The notes under the pieces are model-generated. The model worked only from the letters and a program-made list of their open reading frames with translations. It ran no database searches and was not told where the DNA came from. Of a stretch of 64,000 nt of DNA, positions 15,608 through 25,176 are shown one piece after another. Positions within the stretch are counted from its first letter, which is position 1. The number at the start of each line of letters is the position of its first letter. Origin of the DNA: Lachnoclostridium sp. An14 (lineage in GTDB: Bacteria > Bacillota > Clostridia > Lachnospirales > Lachnospiraceae); contig NZ_NFLE01000017.1 in NCBI RefSeq assembly GCF_002160755.1, forward strand, positions 20,289 to 84,288, read 5' to 3'. The translations under genes were made by a program, and so were the position numbers.

Positions 15608-17713
15608 ATGTATAAGAGTTTTTCCATGGAACTGGCAGGCAGAACGCTGACAGTTGACATCGGCAGAGTGGCGGCTCAGGCAAACGGCGCCGCATTCATG
15701 CACTATGGCGATACGGTTGTGCTTTCCACGGCCACCGCATCCGCGAAACCGAGAGAGGGAATTGATTTCTTCCCCTTAAGCGTGGAATATGAAGAAAAAA
15801 TGTACTCCGTGGGCAAAATCCCCGGCGGTTTCAATAAGAGAGAGGGAAAGGCATCTGAGAACGCCATTCTCACCTCCCGCGTTATCGACCGCCCCATGCG
15901 CCCGCTGTTCCCGAAGGACTACCGCAATGACGTGACGTTAAACAACCTGGTAATGAGCGTGGATCCGGACTGCAGCCCGGAGCTGACCGCCATGCTGGGT
16001 TCCGCTATCGCCACCTGCATTTCTGACATTCCCTTTGACGGCCCCTGCGCCATGACTCAGGTGGGAATGATCGACGGCGAGTTCATCATCAACCCCACCG
16101 CAGAGCAGAAACGGGTTTCCGACATGGCCCTCACCGTGGCATCCACCAGGGAGAAGGTTATCATGATCGAGGCCGGAGCCAACGAGGTGCCGGAGCAGAC
16201 CATGATCGACGCCATCTTTAAGGCCCACGAGGTCAACCAGGAGATCATCAAATTCATCGACCAGATCGTGGCAGAGTGCGGCAAGGAGAAACACAGCTAT
16301 GAGAGCTGCGCCGTTCCGGAGGAGCTGTTTACTGCTATTAAAGAGATCGTCAGCCCGGAGGAGATGGAGGAAGCTGTCTTCACCGACGACAAGCAGACGA
16401 GAGAGGGCAACATCGCCGCCATCACCGAAAAGTTGGAGGAGGCGTTTGCCGAGAACGAGGAGTGGCTGGCTCTGCTGGGAGACGCCATTTACCAATATGA
16501 GAAAAAGACCGTCCGCAAGATGATCTTAAAGGACCACAAGCGTCCTGACGGCCGCGCCATCACGGAGATCCGTCCCCTGGCGGCGGAGATCGACCTTCTG
16601 CCCAGAGTACACGGCTCCGGTATGTTTACCCGCGGTCAGACCCAGATTTTAAACGCCTGTACCCTGGCGCCCCTTTCTGAGGCCCAGAAGATCGACGGTC
16701 TGGATGTAAACGAGACGTCCAAAAGATATATGCACCACTACAACTTCCCGTCCTACTCCGTAGGCGAGACGAAACCTTCCAGAGGTCCGGGACGCCGGGA
16801 GATCGGCCACGGAGCACTGGCAGAGAGAGCTTTGGTGCCGGTGCTGCCCACAGAGGAGGAATTCCCCTACGCCATCCGTACCGTGTCCGAGACCATGGAG
16901 TCCAATGGCTCCACCTCTCAGGCTAGCATCTGCGCCTCCACCCTGTCCCTGATGGCAGCCGGCGTTCCCATTAAGGCACCGGTAGCCGGTATTTCCTGCG
17001 GACTGGTGACCGGCGAGACGGACGACGACTACATCGTTCTCACCGACATCCAGGGCCTGGAGGACTTCTTCGGCGATATGGACTTTAAGGTAGGCGGAAC
17101 CCACAAGGGCATCACCGCCATCCAGATGGACATCAAGATCCACGGCCTGACCCGCCCGATCATCGAGGAGGCCATCGCCCGTACCAGAGAGGCGAGACTC
17201 CACATCCTGGACAACGTGATGAAACCGGTGATCGCGGAGCCGAGAAAAGAATTAAGCCCCTACGCTCCGAAGATCGAGCAGATCATGATCGACCCGTCCA
17301 AGATCGGCGACGTGGTAGGAAAGCAGGGCAAGGTGATCAACAAGATCATCGAGGAGACCGGCGTGAAGATCGACATCACCGACGACGGAGCTGTAAATGT
17401 GTGCGGCACCGACAAGGAGATGATCGACAAGGCCATTTCCATTATCCGCAACATCGTGACCGAGCTGGAGCCGGGCATGGTGATGAACGGCAAAGTGGTG
17501 CGCATCATGAACTTTGGCGCCTTCGTGGAGCTGGCTCCCGGAAAGGACGGAATGGTGCACATTTCCAAGCTGTCCGATAAGAGAGTGGGCAAAGTGGAGG
17601 ATGTGGTGAACATCGGCGACGAGGTGACCGTAAAGGTGATCGAGATCGACAAGATGGGCAGAGTAAACTTAAGTATGCGTCCCGCTGACTTAGCTCCCAA
17701 GAGCGAAAAGTAA
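15608..17713 (+). CDS. pnp: Polyribonucleotide nucleotidyltransferase (PNPase)
   Basis: 701-aa phosphorolytic 3'-5' exoribonuclease of mRNA turnover. Two RNase PH domains (N-terminal MELAGRTLTVDIGRVAAQANGA, second core with SMRP-type FTRGQTQIL and ETMESNGSTSQASICASTL), a KH domain (IGDVVGKQGKVINKIIEETGVKIDI) and a C-terminal S1 domain (GKVVRIMNFGAFVEL) are in order. ATG at 15608 follows AAAAGGAGACAGACC. A 243-bp leader separates it from rpsO. Full length, no anomalies. Confidence 0.98.
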   Translation: MYKSFSMELAGRTLTVDIGRVAAQANGAAFMHYGDTVVLSTATASAKPREGIDFFPLSVEYEEKMYSVGKIPGGFNKREGKASENAILTSRVIDRPMRPLFPKDYRNDVTLNNLVMSVDPDCSPELTAMLGSAIATCISDIPFDGPCAMTQVGMIDGEFIINPTAEQKRVSDMALTVASTREKVIMIEAGANEVPEQTMIDAIFKAHEVNQEIIKFIDQIVAECGKEKHSYESCAVPEELFTAIKEIVSPEEMEEAVFTDDKQTREGNIAAITEKLEEAFAENEEWLALLGDAIYQYEKKTVRKMILKDHKRPDGRAITEIRPLAAEIDLLPRVHGSGMFTRGQTQILNACTLAPLSEAQKIDGLDVNETSKRYMHHYNFPSYSVGETKPSRGPGRREIGHGALAERALVPVLPTEEEFPYAIRTVSETMESNGSTSQASICASTLSLMAAGVPIKAPVAGISCGLVTGETDDDYIVLTDIQGLEDFFGDMDFKVGGTHKGITAIQMDIKIHGLTRPIIEEAIARTREARLHILDNVMKPVIAEPRKELSPYAPKIEQIMIDPSKIGDVVGKQGKVINKIIEETGVKIDITDDGAVNVCGTDKEMIDKAISIIRNIVTELEPGMVMNGKVVRIMNFGAFVELAPGKDGMVHISKLSDKRVGKVEDVVNIGDEVTVKVIEIDKMGRVNLSMRPADLAPKSEK

Positions 17714-17733
17714 AGGGAATATCAGCCATATAA

Positions 17734-17778
17734 GACAGAGGCAAAAACCGGAGACTCCGGGGACAGCCTCTGTCCTTT
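17734..17778 (+). terminator. Terminator after pnp
   Basis: GACAGAGGC / GCCTCTGTC outer stem enclosing CCGGAGACTCCGG, followed by CTTTCGTTT. Confidence 0.75.
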
Positions 17779-17895
17779 CGTTTCCCCGAAAAGTTAGATG
17801 CCCGCGATTTATTAAGAGAAGTGTAAGAGTTTTTTGCGGAAAAATGTGGTATTCTAAAAACTAACGATTTTACATTTACGGAAGGCGGCAGAGAA

Positions 17896-19011
17896 ATGAA
17901 GATATTTGGCGAATTACAGATAAAAGCGGCGGCTCTGGCAGTGGCTATGGCCCTGTGTACACCGGTTTCCGCTCTGGCGGGCCCCGGAGACGGGCTGATT
18001 ACGCTGGAAACGGGGCAGACCCGGCCGGCGGGAACGGCTACCCCCAGTGAAATGACGGCGGACTGGGGCATTGTGCGGGCGGCGGAAAAATATTCCTACT
18101 CCGACATGGAACAGGACATCTGGGAGCTGCAGAGACAGTACGGCAACCTGATGACGGTGAACGTGATCGGCACCTCCTGCGATGGGCGCAACCTCTACGA
18201 GATCGTGGTGGGCAATCAGAGCGCCGGGAAACACGTGATGATTCAGGGGGCCATCCACGGAAGGGAGTACATGACCCCCCTGCTGGTGATGAAACAGCTG
18301 GAAACGGCGTTGGCCCAGTATTATACGGGGAACTGGGACGGAGTTTCCTATTCCCAGCTTTTCAGCCAGGCGGCGGTTCATTTTCTGCCCATGGTGAATC
18401 CGGACGGCGTTTCCATCAGCCAGTTTGGACTGCAGGGGATCAATTCTCCCCAGCTGCGGCAGACCATCCAGGAGGCTTACGACAAAGATCTGGCGGAGGG
18501 AAGGACGGTCATGAGCATTGACCGCTACCTGACCTACTGGAAAGCCAACGGCCGGGGCGTGGACTTAAACAGCAATTTTGATGCCGGATGGGAGAATTTA
18601 AACGATCTGGGCCACCCGTCTTACGCGGGCTACCGGGGGACGGGGGCCTGCTCCGAACCGGAGTCCATGGCTTTAGTAAACCTGGCGAATAAGCATCAAT
18701 GGTCCCTGATTTTAAACTACCACTCCATGGGAGAGGTGATTTACTGGGATTACGAGGGAAATAAAGTGCAGCCCCAGTCAAAGGAGCTGGCGGATCTGGT
18801 GGCGGGAATCACCGGCTACCGGCTGATAGACTCCAGCGGCGGCGGTGGCTACAAGGACTGGGTGCAGATCAAGGAAGGGCCCATCCCCAGCGTTACGGTG
18901 GAGGTCGGCTCCGTTTCCTGTCCCATGCCGGTGAGCGAGTGGAGCCGGGTGTGGCCTCAGAATGAGACGGTGTGGGCGGCGGTGCTCTCCTGGGCGGTGA
19001 AACAGCCGTGA
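17896..19011 (+). CDS. Secreted M14 family zinc carboxypeptidase
   Basis: 371-aa exported peptidase. Signal peptide at residues 1-28 ending ALAG. Zinc ligands His121 and Glu124 (IHGREYM) and His276 (LNYHS), substrate-binding NSNFDAGWENL, and catalytic Glu336 (TVEVGS) match the M14 fold. Related proteins in Firmicutes include gamma-D-glutamyl-diaminopimelate peptidases acting on peptidoglycan, so wall-peptide turnover is plausible. The stop overlaps a GTG that starts the next gene. ATG at 17896 follows GGAAGGCGGCAGAGAA. Confidence 0.88.
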   Translation: MKIFGELQIKAAALAVAMALCTPVSALAGPGDGLITLETGQTRPAGTATPSEMTADWGIVRAAEKYSYSDMEQDIWELQRQYGNLMTVNVIGTSCDGRNLYEIVVGNQSAGKHVMIQGAIHGREYMTPLLVMKQLETALAQYYTGNWDGVSYSQLFSQAAVHFLPMVNPDGVSISQFGLQGINSPQLRQTIQEAYDKDLAEGRTVMSIDRYLTYWKANGRGVDLNSNFDAGWENLNDLGHPSYAGYRGTGACSEPESMALVNLANKHQWSLILNYHSMGEVIYWDYEGNKVQPQSKELADLVAGITGYRLIDSSGGGGYKDWVQIKEGPIPSVTVEVGSVSCPMPVSEWSRVWPQNETVWAAVLSWAVKQP

Positions 19012-19820
19012 CCGGGGGAAGGCGCCACGAAAGCCACCAGGAAGGCCAGATCCCCGTTCAGGACGTGATCCGGCAGCTGGACCGGCTGTTGGAGCAAAAC
19101 AGGGCAGACGAGGCGGAGACCCATCTGGAGGCCTGGTTGGAACGGGCGGCGGAAATGGGGGACTGGCGGGCCAGGCTCACCATTTTAAATGAACTTATGG
19201 GATTTCACAGGAGCAGCGGCAAAAAGGAGAAAGGGCTTTCGGCCTCCGCGGAGGGGATCCGCCTGGTGCGGGACCACGGGATGGAGCGGACGGTGACGGG
19301 AGGAACCACATTTTTAAACGCGGCCACCACCATGAAGGCCTTTGGGGTCACGGAGGAGGCCCTTCCTTACTACGGGGAGGCGGAGCGGATTTTTAACCGC
19401 CTCCTGGAGCCGGGAGACTACCGGTTTGCCGGGCTTTACAATAATCTGTCCCTGGCCTGGACGGATATGGGACAGTACGAGAAGGCGGAGAGCTATTACC
19501 GGCGGGCGATGGCGGTTTTAAAGGAGCTGCCGGAAAGTGAGATGGAGCTGGCGGTGACCTGGGTAAACCTGGCCTGCCTGTATGAAAAAAAGGAGAGGGA
19601 TCTTTCCAGGCGGGAGGAGCGGACCGGGGACTGTCTGAACCGGGCCCTTGCCTGTCTTGACGGTCCGGACTGCAAACGGGACGGCTACTACGCCTTCACC
19701 TGTACAAAATGCGCCCCCACCTTCGGGCATTTTGGATATTTTCTGGCGGAACGGGAGCTGAAAAGGCGAGCGGAGGCCATTTACGGAGGAATACGCCATG
19801 AACAGCATGAAGGGGCTTGA
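19008..19820 (+). CDS. TPR-repeat protein partnered with DUF4037
   Basis: 270-aa soluble helical-repeat protein. At least three tetratricopeptide-like helix pairs can be seen: EALPYYGEAERIFNRLL, AGLYNNLSLAWTDMGQYEKAESYYRRAMAVLK and LAVTWVNLACLYEKKE. GTG at 19008 overlaps the upstream stop; an ATG at 18972 is also in frame but lies inside the peptidase gene. It overlaps the DUF4037 gene by 23 bp. A conserved pairing of TPR and DUF4037 genes suggests the two proteins act together; function unknown. Confidence 0.75.
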   Translation: MTGGRRHESHQEGQIPVQDVIRQLDRLLEQNRADEAETHLEAWLERAAEMGDWRARLTILNELMGFHRSSGKKEKGLSASAEGIRLVRDHGMERTVTGGTTFLNAATTMKAFGVTEEALPYYGEAERIFNRLLEPGDYRFAGLYNNLSLAWTDMGQYEKAESYYRRAMAVLKELPESEMELAVTWVNLACLYEKKERDLSRREERTGDCLNRALACLDGPDCKRDGYYAFTCTKCAPTFGHFGYFLAERELKRRAEAIYGGIRHEQHEGA

Positions 19821-20724
19821 GCTGGCCAGAGCCTACTATGAGGCCTACGGGAAACCCATGATTGAGAAGGAATTCGCGGAGTACGCGGGGCGGATTGCCG
19901 TGGGACTGGCGGGGGAAGGCTCCGAGTGCTTTGGATTTGACGACGAGCTGTCCAGGGACCACGACTTTGAGGCGGGATTTTGCCTGTGGCTTACGCCGGA
20001 GGACGGGGAGGTCATAGGCTTTCGTCTGTTCCGGGCTTACGGAAAGCTGCCGGAGGAGTTTCAGGGCGTGAAAAAGGAGAAAACCAGTCTGTTCGGCGGC
20101 CGCCGGAAGGGTGTTATGGAAATTTCAGAATTTTACGGGAACATGATCGGCTGTCCCGGCGTGCCGGAGGAGGCGGAGCAGTGGCTTGCCATTCCCGAGT
20201 ATGCCCTGGCACAGGCGGTGAACGGGGAGGTGTTCCGGGACGATCTGGGAGAATTTTCCAGGATCCGGAACATTCTGCAAAAAGGGTATCCGGAGGATGT
20301 GCGGCTGAAAAAAATTGCCGCCAGAGCCGCCCTCATGGCCCAGTCCGGCCAGTACAATTATGGCCGCTGCCGGAAACGCGGGGAGGCGGGAGCGGCCGCC
20401 CTGGCCGCGGCAGAATTTGTAAAGGCAGGAATTTCCATGGTATTTTTGTTAAATAACCGTTATACTCCTTATTACAAGTGGATGCTCCGGGCCATGGGGG
20501 AGCTGCCGGTCCTTGGCTGGTTGCGTCCGTCCATGGAGCGGCTTTTGACGGAGGGAGGAGACGGCGGGCCGCTGATTGAGGAAATCTGCGGTGCTGTGGC
20601 GAAAGAGCTCAGACGGCAGGGCCTGACGTCGGGAGACTGGGAATACCTGGAGCCCCACGCCCTGTCAGTGACGGAGCGCATCCGGGACGGGGCGCTGCGC
20701 AACCTTCATCTGATGGAGGGATAA
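19798..20724 (+). CDS. DUF4037 family protein, nucleotidyltransferase-like
   Basis: 308-aa protein. N-terminal GFDDELSRDHDFEAG, with Asp54 and Asp56, resembles the metal-binding hDhD strand of nucleotidyltransferases. The C-terminal part is helical, with YYKWMLRAMGELPVL typical of DUF4037. Overlaps the TPR gene, so the two are translationally coupled. Whether it modifies a small molecule or RNA is unknown. Confidence 0.8.
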   Translation: MNSMKGLELARAYYEAYGKPMIEKEFAEYAGRIAVGLAGEGSECFGFDDELSRDHDFEAGFCLWLTPEDGEVIGFRLFRAYGKLPEEFQGVKKEKTSLFGGRRKGVMEISEFYGNMIGCPGVPEEAEQWLAIPEYALAQAVNGEVFRDDLGEFSRIRNILQKGYPEDVRLKKIAARAALMAQSGQYNYGRCRKRGEAGAAALAAAEFVKAGISMVFLLNNRYTPYYKWMLRAMGELPVLGWLRPSMERLLTEGGDGGPLIEEICGAVAKELRRQGLTSGDWEYLEPHALSVTERIRDGALRNLHLMEG

Positions 20725-20739
20725 AAGAAAAGAGAGAGG

Positions 20740-22758
20740 ATGGATTCATTGTTTAAAAAGACAGAAACGCCCCAGGCGGCGGAGACAGAAAGAGTCAGAG
20801 GACGGAGCCGGAGAAAGCCGGGGACGGGCGGAGAGACGCTGCGGGCGGAACAGCAGAGGGAGGCAGACGGGGAAAAGCCCCGCGGGAACGAACCGTTCGG
20901 AAAGGAAACCGCCGGAGCCAGACCGGAAAAAGAGACCGCTGGAACCCCGGCCGCTGCCGGAAATCCCGAGAGGAAGACGGAGGCCGCGGCTGCCGGCGTC
21001 AGTGCAGGGCCCAAGCCTTCATCTCCTGTGCCGTCCCAGCAGCCTTCTTCCGGGCACTCCCGCGGGATGGGACGCAAAGCGGCCATTGCCGCGGCCGCGG
21101 TGCTGGCGGTGGCCGCGGGCGCGTACATATATATTGGAACCACATACCGCAGCACCTTTTTCAACGGCACCGTCATCAACGGCATGAACGTGTCGGGAAA
21201 GACGGTGGACGAAGTAAAATCCATGATCGCCGAGGGCGTGGAAGGCTACGTGCTGGTGCTGGAGGAGCGGGGCGGAAGGACGGAGAGCATTACGGGAGCG
21301 TCCATCGGCCTGGAGGCCGGCTTTGACGGCAGCCTGGAGGCCCTTTTGGAGGCCCAGAACCCTTATGCCTGGCTCCCTGCCTGGATCGGCGGCACGGAGC
21401 GGGAGATCAAGGCTCTCGTCTCCTACGACGAGGGCGCCCTTGACGCCGCCATCGAGGCGTTGGACTGCCTGGATGAGACGAAAACGGAGAAACCGCAGAA
21501 CGCCAGAATTTCTCAGTATGAGCCGGGAACGGGCTATACCATTGTGCCGGAAACGGAGGGAAATGAGGCGGATGAGGAGCTGCTGAAAACGGCGGTGGCC
21601 GCGGCGGTCACCAGCCTGCAGACCAGCCTCTCCCTGGACGAGGCCGGGGTATACACCGCCCCGTCGGTGACGGAAGAGGACGAGAGCCTGGTTGCCCTTT
21701 TGGAGGAGTACAGGCGCTACGCCGGGGTGACGGTGACCTACACCTTCGGGGACAAGACGGAGGTGTTAAACGGTGAGGCCATCAGCCAGTGGCTCTACGA
21801 TGACGGCAGCCAGGTGATTATCTCCGACGAGGCGGCCGCGGAGTACGTCCAGACCCTGGCCACGAAATACAATACGGCTTACCGGGCAAAGAGTCTGAAG
21901 ACCTCCTACGGCCCTACAGTGACCATTTCCAAGGGAAACTACGGCTGGAGAATCAACCAGGCCCAGGAAAAGACGGAGCTGTTAAACGTGATCCGGGCGG
22001 GAGAGAGCGTTTCCAGAGAGCCGGTATACTCCCAGAAGGGAGCCAGCCACGGGGAAAACGACTACGGCGATACCTATGTGGAAATCAACTTAACCGCTCA
22101 GCATCTGTTCTTTTATAAGGACGGAAAGCTTTTAGTGGAGTCGGACTTCGTATCCGGAAACACCTCCAGAGGCTGGACCACGCCGCCGGGGGCCTATCCC
22201 CTGACTTATAAGGAGAGAAATGCTACCTTGAAGGGCGAGGGCTACCGCACGCCCGTTTCCTACTGGATGCCCTTTAACGGCGGAATCGGCCTGCATGACG
22301 CCAGCTGGAGAGATGCCTTCGGCGGCACCCTCTATAAGACCGGCGGCTCCCACGGCTGTGTGAACCTGCCGCCGTCTGTGGCGAAGGTGATTTACGAGAA
22401 CATCTCCCAGGGGGATCCGGTGCTCTGCTATGAGCTGGCGGGGACGGAACAGACCGTCACCACAAGGGCGGACGGCACTCCGGTAAGCACGAAACCGGCG
22501 GAGACCCAGCCGGCGGAGACTCAGCCCGCGGAAACCCAGCCTACGGAGACGCAGCCGGCAGAGAGCCAGCCGTCCCAGCCCGCTGAGACTCAGCCCACCG
22601 CTCCCCAGCCCACTCAGCCTGCGGAGACCCAGCCCACTCAGCCCGCGGAAACGGCGCCCACCACCCCGGCCCCGGAGCCTTCCGGGCCGGCCGGCCCGGG
22701 AGAGTCTGCCCAGGGTTCCGGTGGGGAATCTCCCGCTGGTCCGGGAGCCGGACTGTAG
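20740..22758 (+). CDS. Membrane-anchored L,D-transpeptidase (YkuD) with PG_binding_4 region
   Basis: 672-aa cell-wall cross-linking enzyme. Residues 1-105 are a charged, low-complexity cytoplasmic region; a single membrane span (AAIAAAAVLAVAAGAYIYIG) lies near 110-130. Next come tandem PG_binding_4-like modules (NGMNVSGKTVDEVKSMI) and a YkuD domain, whose catalytic motif SHGCVNLPP has Cys540. The tail from about residue 586 is a Pro/Thr-rich repeat of the PAETQP type, probably a wall-spanning linker. It forms 3-3 peptide crosslinks. A strong terminator follows. Confidence 0.92.
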   Translation: MDSLFKKTETPQAAETERVRGRSRRKPGTGGETLRAEQQREADGEKPRGNEPFGKETAGARPEKETAGTPAAAGNPERKTEAAAAGVSAGPKPSSPVPSQQPSSGHSRGMGRKAAIAAAAVLAVAAGAYIYIGTTYRSTFFNGTVINGMNVSGKTVDEVKSMIAEGVEGYVLVLEERGGRTESITGASIGLEAGFDGSLEALLEAQNPYAWLPAWIGGTEREIKALVSYDEGALDAAIEALDCLDETKTEKPQNARISQYEPGTGYTIVPETEGNEADEELLKTAVAAAVTSLQTSLSLDEAGVYTAPSVTEEDESLVALLEEYRRYAGVTVTYTFGDKTEVLNGEAISQWLYDDGSQVIISDEAAAEYVQTLATKYNTAYRAKSLKTSYGPTVTISKGNYGWRINQAQEKTELLNVIRAGESVSREPVYSQKGASHGENDYGDTYVEINLTAQHLFFYKDGKLLVESDFVSGNTSRGWTTPPGAYPLTYKERNATLKGEGYRTPVSYWMPFNGGIGLHDASWRDAFGGTLYKTGGSHGCVNLPPSVAKVIYENISQGDPVLCYELAGTEQTVTTRADGTPVSTKPAETQPAETQPAETQPTETQPAESQPSQPAETQPTAPQPTQPAETQPTQPAETAPTTPAPEPSGPAGPGESAQGSGGESPAGPGAGL

Positions 22759-22798
22759 GAGCCGGATACCAAAAAACGGGACAGAGAGACAAAAAAAG

Positions 22799-22847
22799 AC
22801 CGGGAATCCATTCGTCCTGGCGTGCCAGGGAATGGTTCCCGGTTTTT
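22799..22847 (+). terminator. Terminator after the L,D-transpeptidase gene
   Basis: ACCGGGAATCCATTC pairs with GAATGGTTCCCGGT around an inner CCTGG/CCAGG stem, followed by TTTTT. Confidence 0.85.
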
Positions 22848-22947
22848 CTATGGATTTTGTGCAGTGTTGTGGAAAACGGTCCCGCGCCCCGCTCCGCCTG
22901 TGGAAAACAGCAGCTTTTCTTTGGGCGAAAACGGCACCGTCAGCCTG

Positions 22948-23364
22948 TCAGCCTTTGCCGTCCAAAAGCATTTCCACCCGCGCCACCACATCCTTTATGT
23001 AGTCCCCCAGGGGCAGCTCCCGGCAGCCGGCCACGAACTGGTGGCAGCGGCTGGAGGGAATAAGGATTTTCTGAGCGGGGCTGCTGCCTACGGCCACGGC
23101 CATGGCGGGGGTGATCTCCCCCAGGAGGGCGTCGGCGATCACGATGCCGATGGGGCCGATGATGATGTCCGCGTCCCGGCTGTTGACAATCACCGGATTT
23201 TCCCCGGTGGCTCCGGCGGAGGCCCCCGCCTTCAGCATGGCCGAGGTGGCGATGCTGTTGGTGCCCAGGGCAATGAGCTCCAGCTCCGGCCTCGCCCGTT
23301 TCAGCTGCTCTACCACGCATTTCCCCATTTTTCCGCCCTGTCCGTCGATTACGATGATTTTCAT
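22948..23364 (-). CDS. DUF3842 family protein
   Basis: 138-aa protein, minus strand, start at 23364 behind AAGGAGCGGC. MKIIVIDGQGGKMGKCVVEQL is a glycine-rich nucleotide-binding-like loop, followed by ALGTNSIATSAMLKAGA and NPVIVNSRDADIIIGPIGIV, all typical of DUF3842. Its 3' end faces the L,D-transpeptidase terminator. Widespread in Clostridia; function unknown. Confidence 0.85.
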   Translation of the reverse strand: MKIIVIDGQGGKMGKCVVEQLKRARPELELIALGTNSIATSAMLKAGASAGATGENPVIVNSRDADIIIGPIGIVIADALLGEITPAMAVAVGSSPAQKILIPSSRCHQFVAGCRELPLGDYIKDVVARVEMLLDGKG

Positions 23365-23400
23365 AGTTTTGCCGCTCCTTGTCTGTGGAATCTGGGTGTT

Positions 23401-23429
23401 ATTATAATATGCAGGATGGGACGGCGCAA
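23401..23429 (-). promoter_or_regulatory. Promoter for the DUF3842 gene
   Basis: Reading left: TTGCGC at 23429-23424, 17-bp spacer, TATAAT at 23406-23401. Divergent from the promoter at 23449. Confidence 0.6.
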
Positions 23430-23448
23430 GAAATTTCGGAAAAAGGAC

Positions 23449-23476
23449 TTGATTTTTTTGAAACTAAGGTTATAAT
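23449..23476 (+). promoter_or_regulatory. Promoter for the amino-acid ABC operon
   Basis: TTGATT at 23449-23454, 16-bp spacer, TATAAT at 23471-23476, 67 bp before the binding-protein start. Confidence 0.6.
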
Positions 23477-23542
23477 AAGAAAAGACACAATTAATAAATA
23501 TGCAAAAATGTGCATAGATATTTAAAACGGAGGAGAAACATT

Positions 23543-24388
23543 ATGAAAAAGAAAGTATTTGCACTGACAATGGCGGCAGTGATGGCTGCCGCGTCTATGG
23601 CAGGCTGCGGCTCAAACGCGGCGGAGACTACGGCGGCTGCTGAGGAGACCACCACGGCGGCAGCTGCGGAGGAGTCTGACGCAGAGGAGACTGAGGCAGC
23701 GTCTGAGGAGGAGAGCGCAGAGGGCGGCGTGCTGGTAATGGCTACCAACGCGGAGTTTTCTCCCTGGGAGTACCACGAGGGAGACGCCATCATCGGCATT
23801 GACGTGGAGATCGCTCAGGCGATCGCTGAGAAACTGGGCATGGAGCTGCATATCGAGGATATGGCCTTCGACGCCATCATCCCTTCCGTTGTAAGCGGCA
23901 AGGCAGACATTGGCCTGGCGGCCATCAGCTACGACGAGGACCGCGCGGCCTCCGTCAATTTCTCTGAGAACTACGCCACATCTTCTCTGGTGATCCTGGT
24001 GGCGGAAGGCAGCGAGATCGCGTCCGCTGACGATTTAGAGGGCAAGCTGATCGGCGCTCAGACGGGAACCACCGGCGAGATGACCGCTACGGACATGGTG
24101 GGAGACGAGAATGTGGAGCGTTACAATTCCTACTTTGAGGCAGTTCAGTCCCTGCTTACGGGCAAGATCGACGCCGTGATCATCGACGGAGCGCCGGCAA
24201 AGGTGTTCTTAACGGAGAACGAGGGTCAGATCAAGCAGGTGGGCGATGCCCTGAGCACTGAGTCCTACGCGGCTGTGCTGGCAAAAGAGGACACGGAGCT
24301 GCTGGAAAAAGTAAATGCGGCGATTACAGAGTTGCAGGAATCCGGAGAAATTGATACAATCATGAATAAGTACATTCCGGCAGAGTAA
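23543..24388 (+). CDS. Amino-acid ABC transporter substrate-binding lipoprotein
   Basis: 281-aa family-3 solute-binding protein. The ATG at 23543 follows CGGAGGAGAAAC and gives a lipoprotein signal with lipobox SMAGC near residue 22, then a Glu/Ala/Thr-rich linker. The mature domain has the family phrases FSPWEYHEGDAIIGIDVEIAQAIAEKLG and GKLIGAQTGTTGE. Probably binds a polar amino acid; the exact ligand is not predictable. A hairpin after the stop may raise its expression relative to the permease. Confidence 0.92.
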   Translation: MKKKVFALTMAAVMAAASMAGCGSNAAETTAAAEETTTAAAAEESDAEETEAASEEESAEGGVLVMATNAEFSPWEYHEGDAIIGIDVEIAQAIAEKLGMELHIEDMAFDAIIPSVVSGKADIGLAAISYDEDRAASVNFSENYATSSLVILVAEGSEIASADDLEGKLIGAQTGTTGEMTATDMVGDENVERYNSYFEAVQSLLTGKIDAVIIDGAPAKVFLTENEGQIKQVGDALSTESYAAVLAKEDTELLEKVNAAITELQESGEIDTIMNKYIPAE

Positions 24389-24406
24389 AGCAAAGAGAGC
24401 TGATGA

Positions 24407-24441
24407 GAATTGCGTTTCGGAAGGGACGCAATTCTTTCTGC
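24407..24441 (+). terminator. Partial terminator between binding protein and permease
   Basis: Stem GAATTGCGT / ACGCAATTC with loop TTCGGAAGGG, followed by TTTCTG. Position fits transcript attenuation that favours the binding protein. Confidence 0.6.
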
Positions 24442-24486
24442 GTTAAGGGACTTTTACAGCCGGAGAGAGGAGAGACAAAGAGCATC

Positions 24487-25176
24487 ATGTGGGAAAATTT
24501 TTCAGAAGCCATCTATCTGAATTTTATCAAGGATGACCGTTGGAAATACTATACGGACGGCCTGAAGGTGACGCTGATCATCACCCTGTTTGCCGTGCTG
24601 CTGGGCGTAGTCATCGGTCTGGTGGTGGGAACCATCCGCGCCACTCACGAGCGGACGCACAAGCTGAAATTCTGCAATTTCCTCTGCGGCATCTATCTCA
24701 CCGTTATCCGCGGTACGCCGGTGGTGGTACAGCTGATGATCATTTTCTACATCATCCTGGCCAGCGCCAGAAATAAGATTCCCGTGGCCGTGCTGGCATT
24801 CGGCATCAATTCCGGGGCTTACGTGGCGGAGATCTTCCGCAGCGGCATCATGTCCATCGACAACGGGCAGATGGAGGCCGGCCGCAGCCTGGGCTTTAAC
24901 TACATTCAGACCATGTGGTACGTGATCATGCCCCAGGCCTTTAAAAACGTGCTTCCCGCCCTGTGCAACGAGTTTATCGCCCTGCTGAAGGAGACGTCCG
25001 TATCCGGCTACATTGCCCTTCAGGATTTGACGAAGGCGGGAGACATTGTGAGAAGCCGGACCTTTAACCCGTTTTTCCCGCTGCTGACGGTAGCGGCGAT
25101 TTACCTGGTCTGCGTCATTGTGCTGACCCAGGGCGTGAAACTGCTTGAGAGGAGGTTAAGACAGAGTGAGCATTGA
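24487..25176 (+). CDS. Amino-acid ABC transporter permease
   Basis: 229-aa HisM/GlnP-type permease. The ATG at 24487 is preferred to an in-frame ATG at 24403 because the latter would put the leader hairpin inside the gene; AGAGAGGAGAG lies upstream, though spaced rather far. Membrane segments and the motif [17 protein letters not shown] and the EAA loop [24 protein letters not shown] identify the family. It overlaps the ATPase gene by 11 bp. Confidence 0.9.
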   Translation: MWENFSEAIYLNFIKDDRWKYYTDGLKVTLIITLFAVLLGVVIGLVVGTIRATHERTHKLKFCNFLCGIYLTVIRGTPVVVQLMIIFYIILASARNKIPVAVLAFGINSGAYVAEIFRSGIMSIDNGQMEAGRSLGFNYIQTMWYVIMPQAFKNVLPALCNEFIALLKETSVSGYIALQDLTKAGDIVRSRTFNPFFPLLTVAAIYLVCVIVLTQGVKLLERRLRQSEH

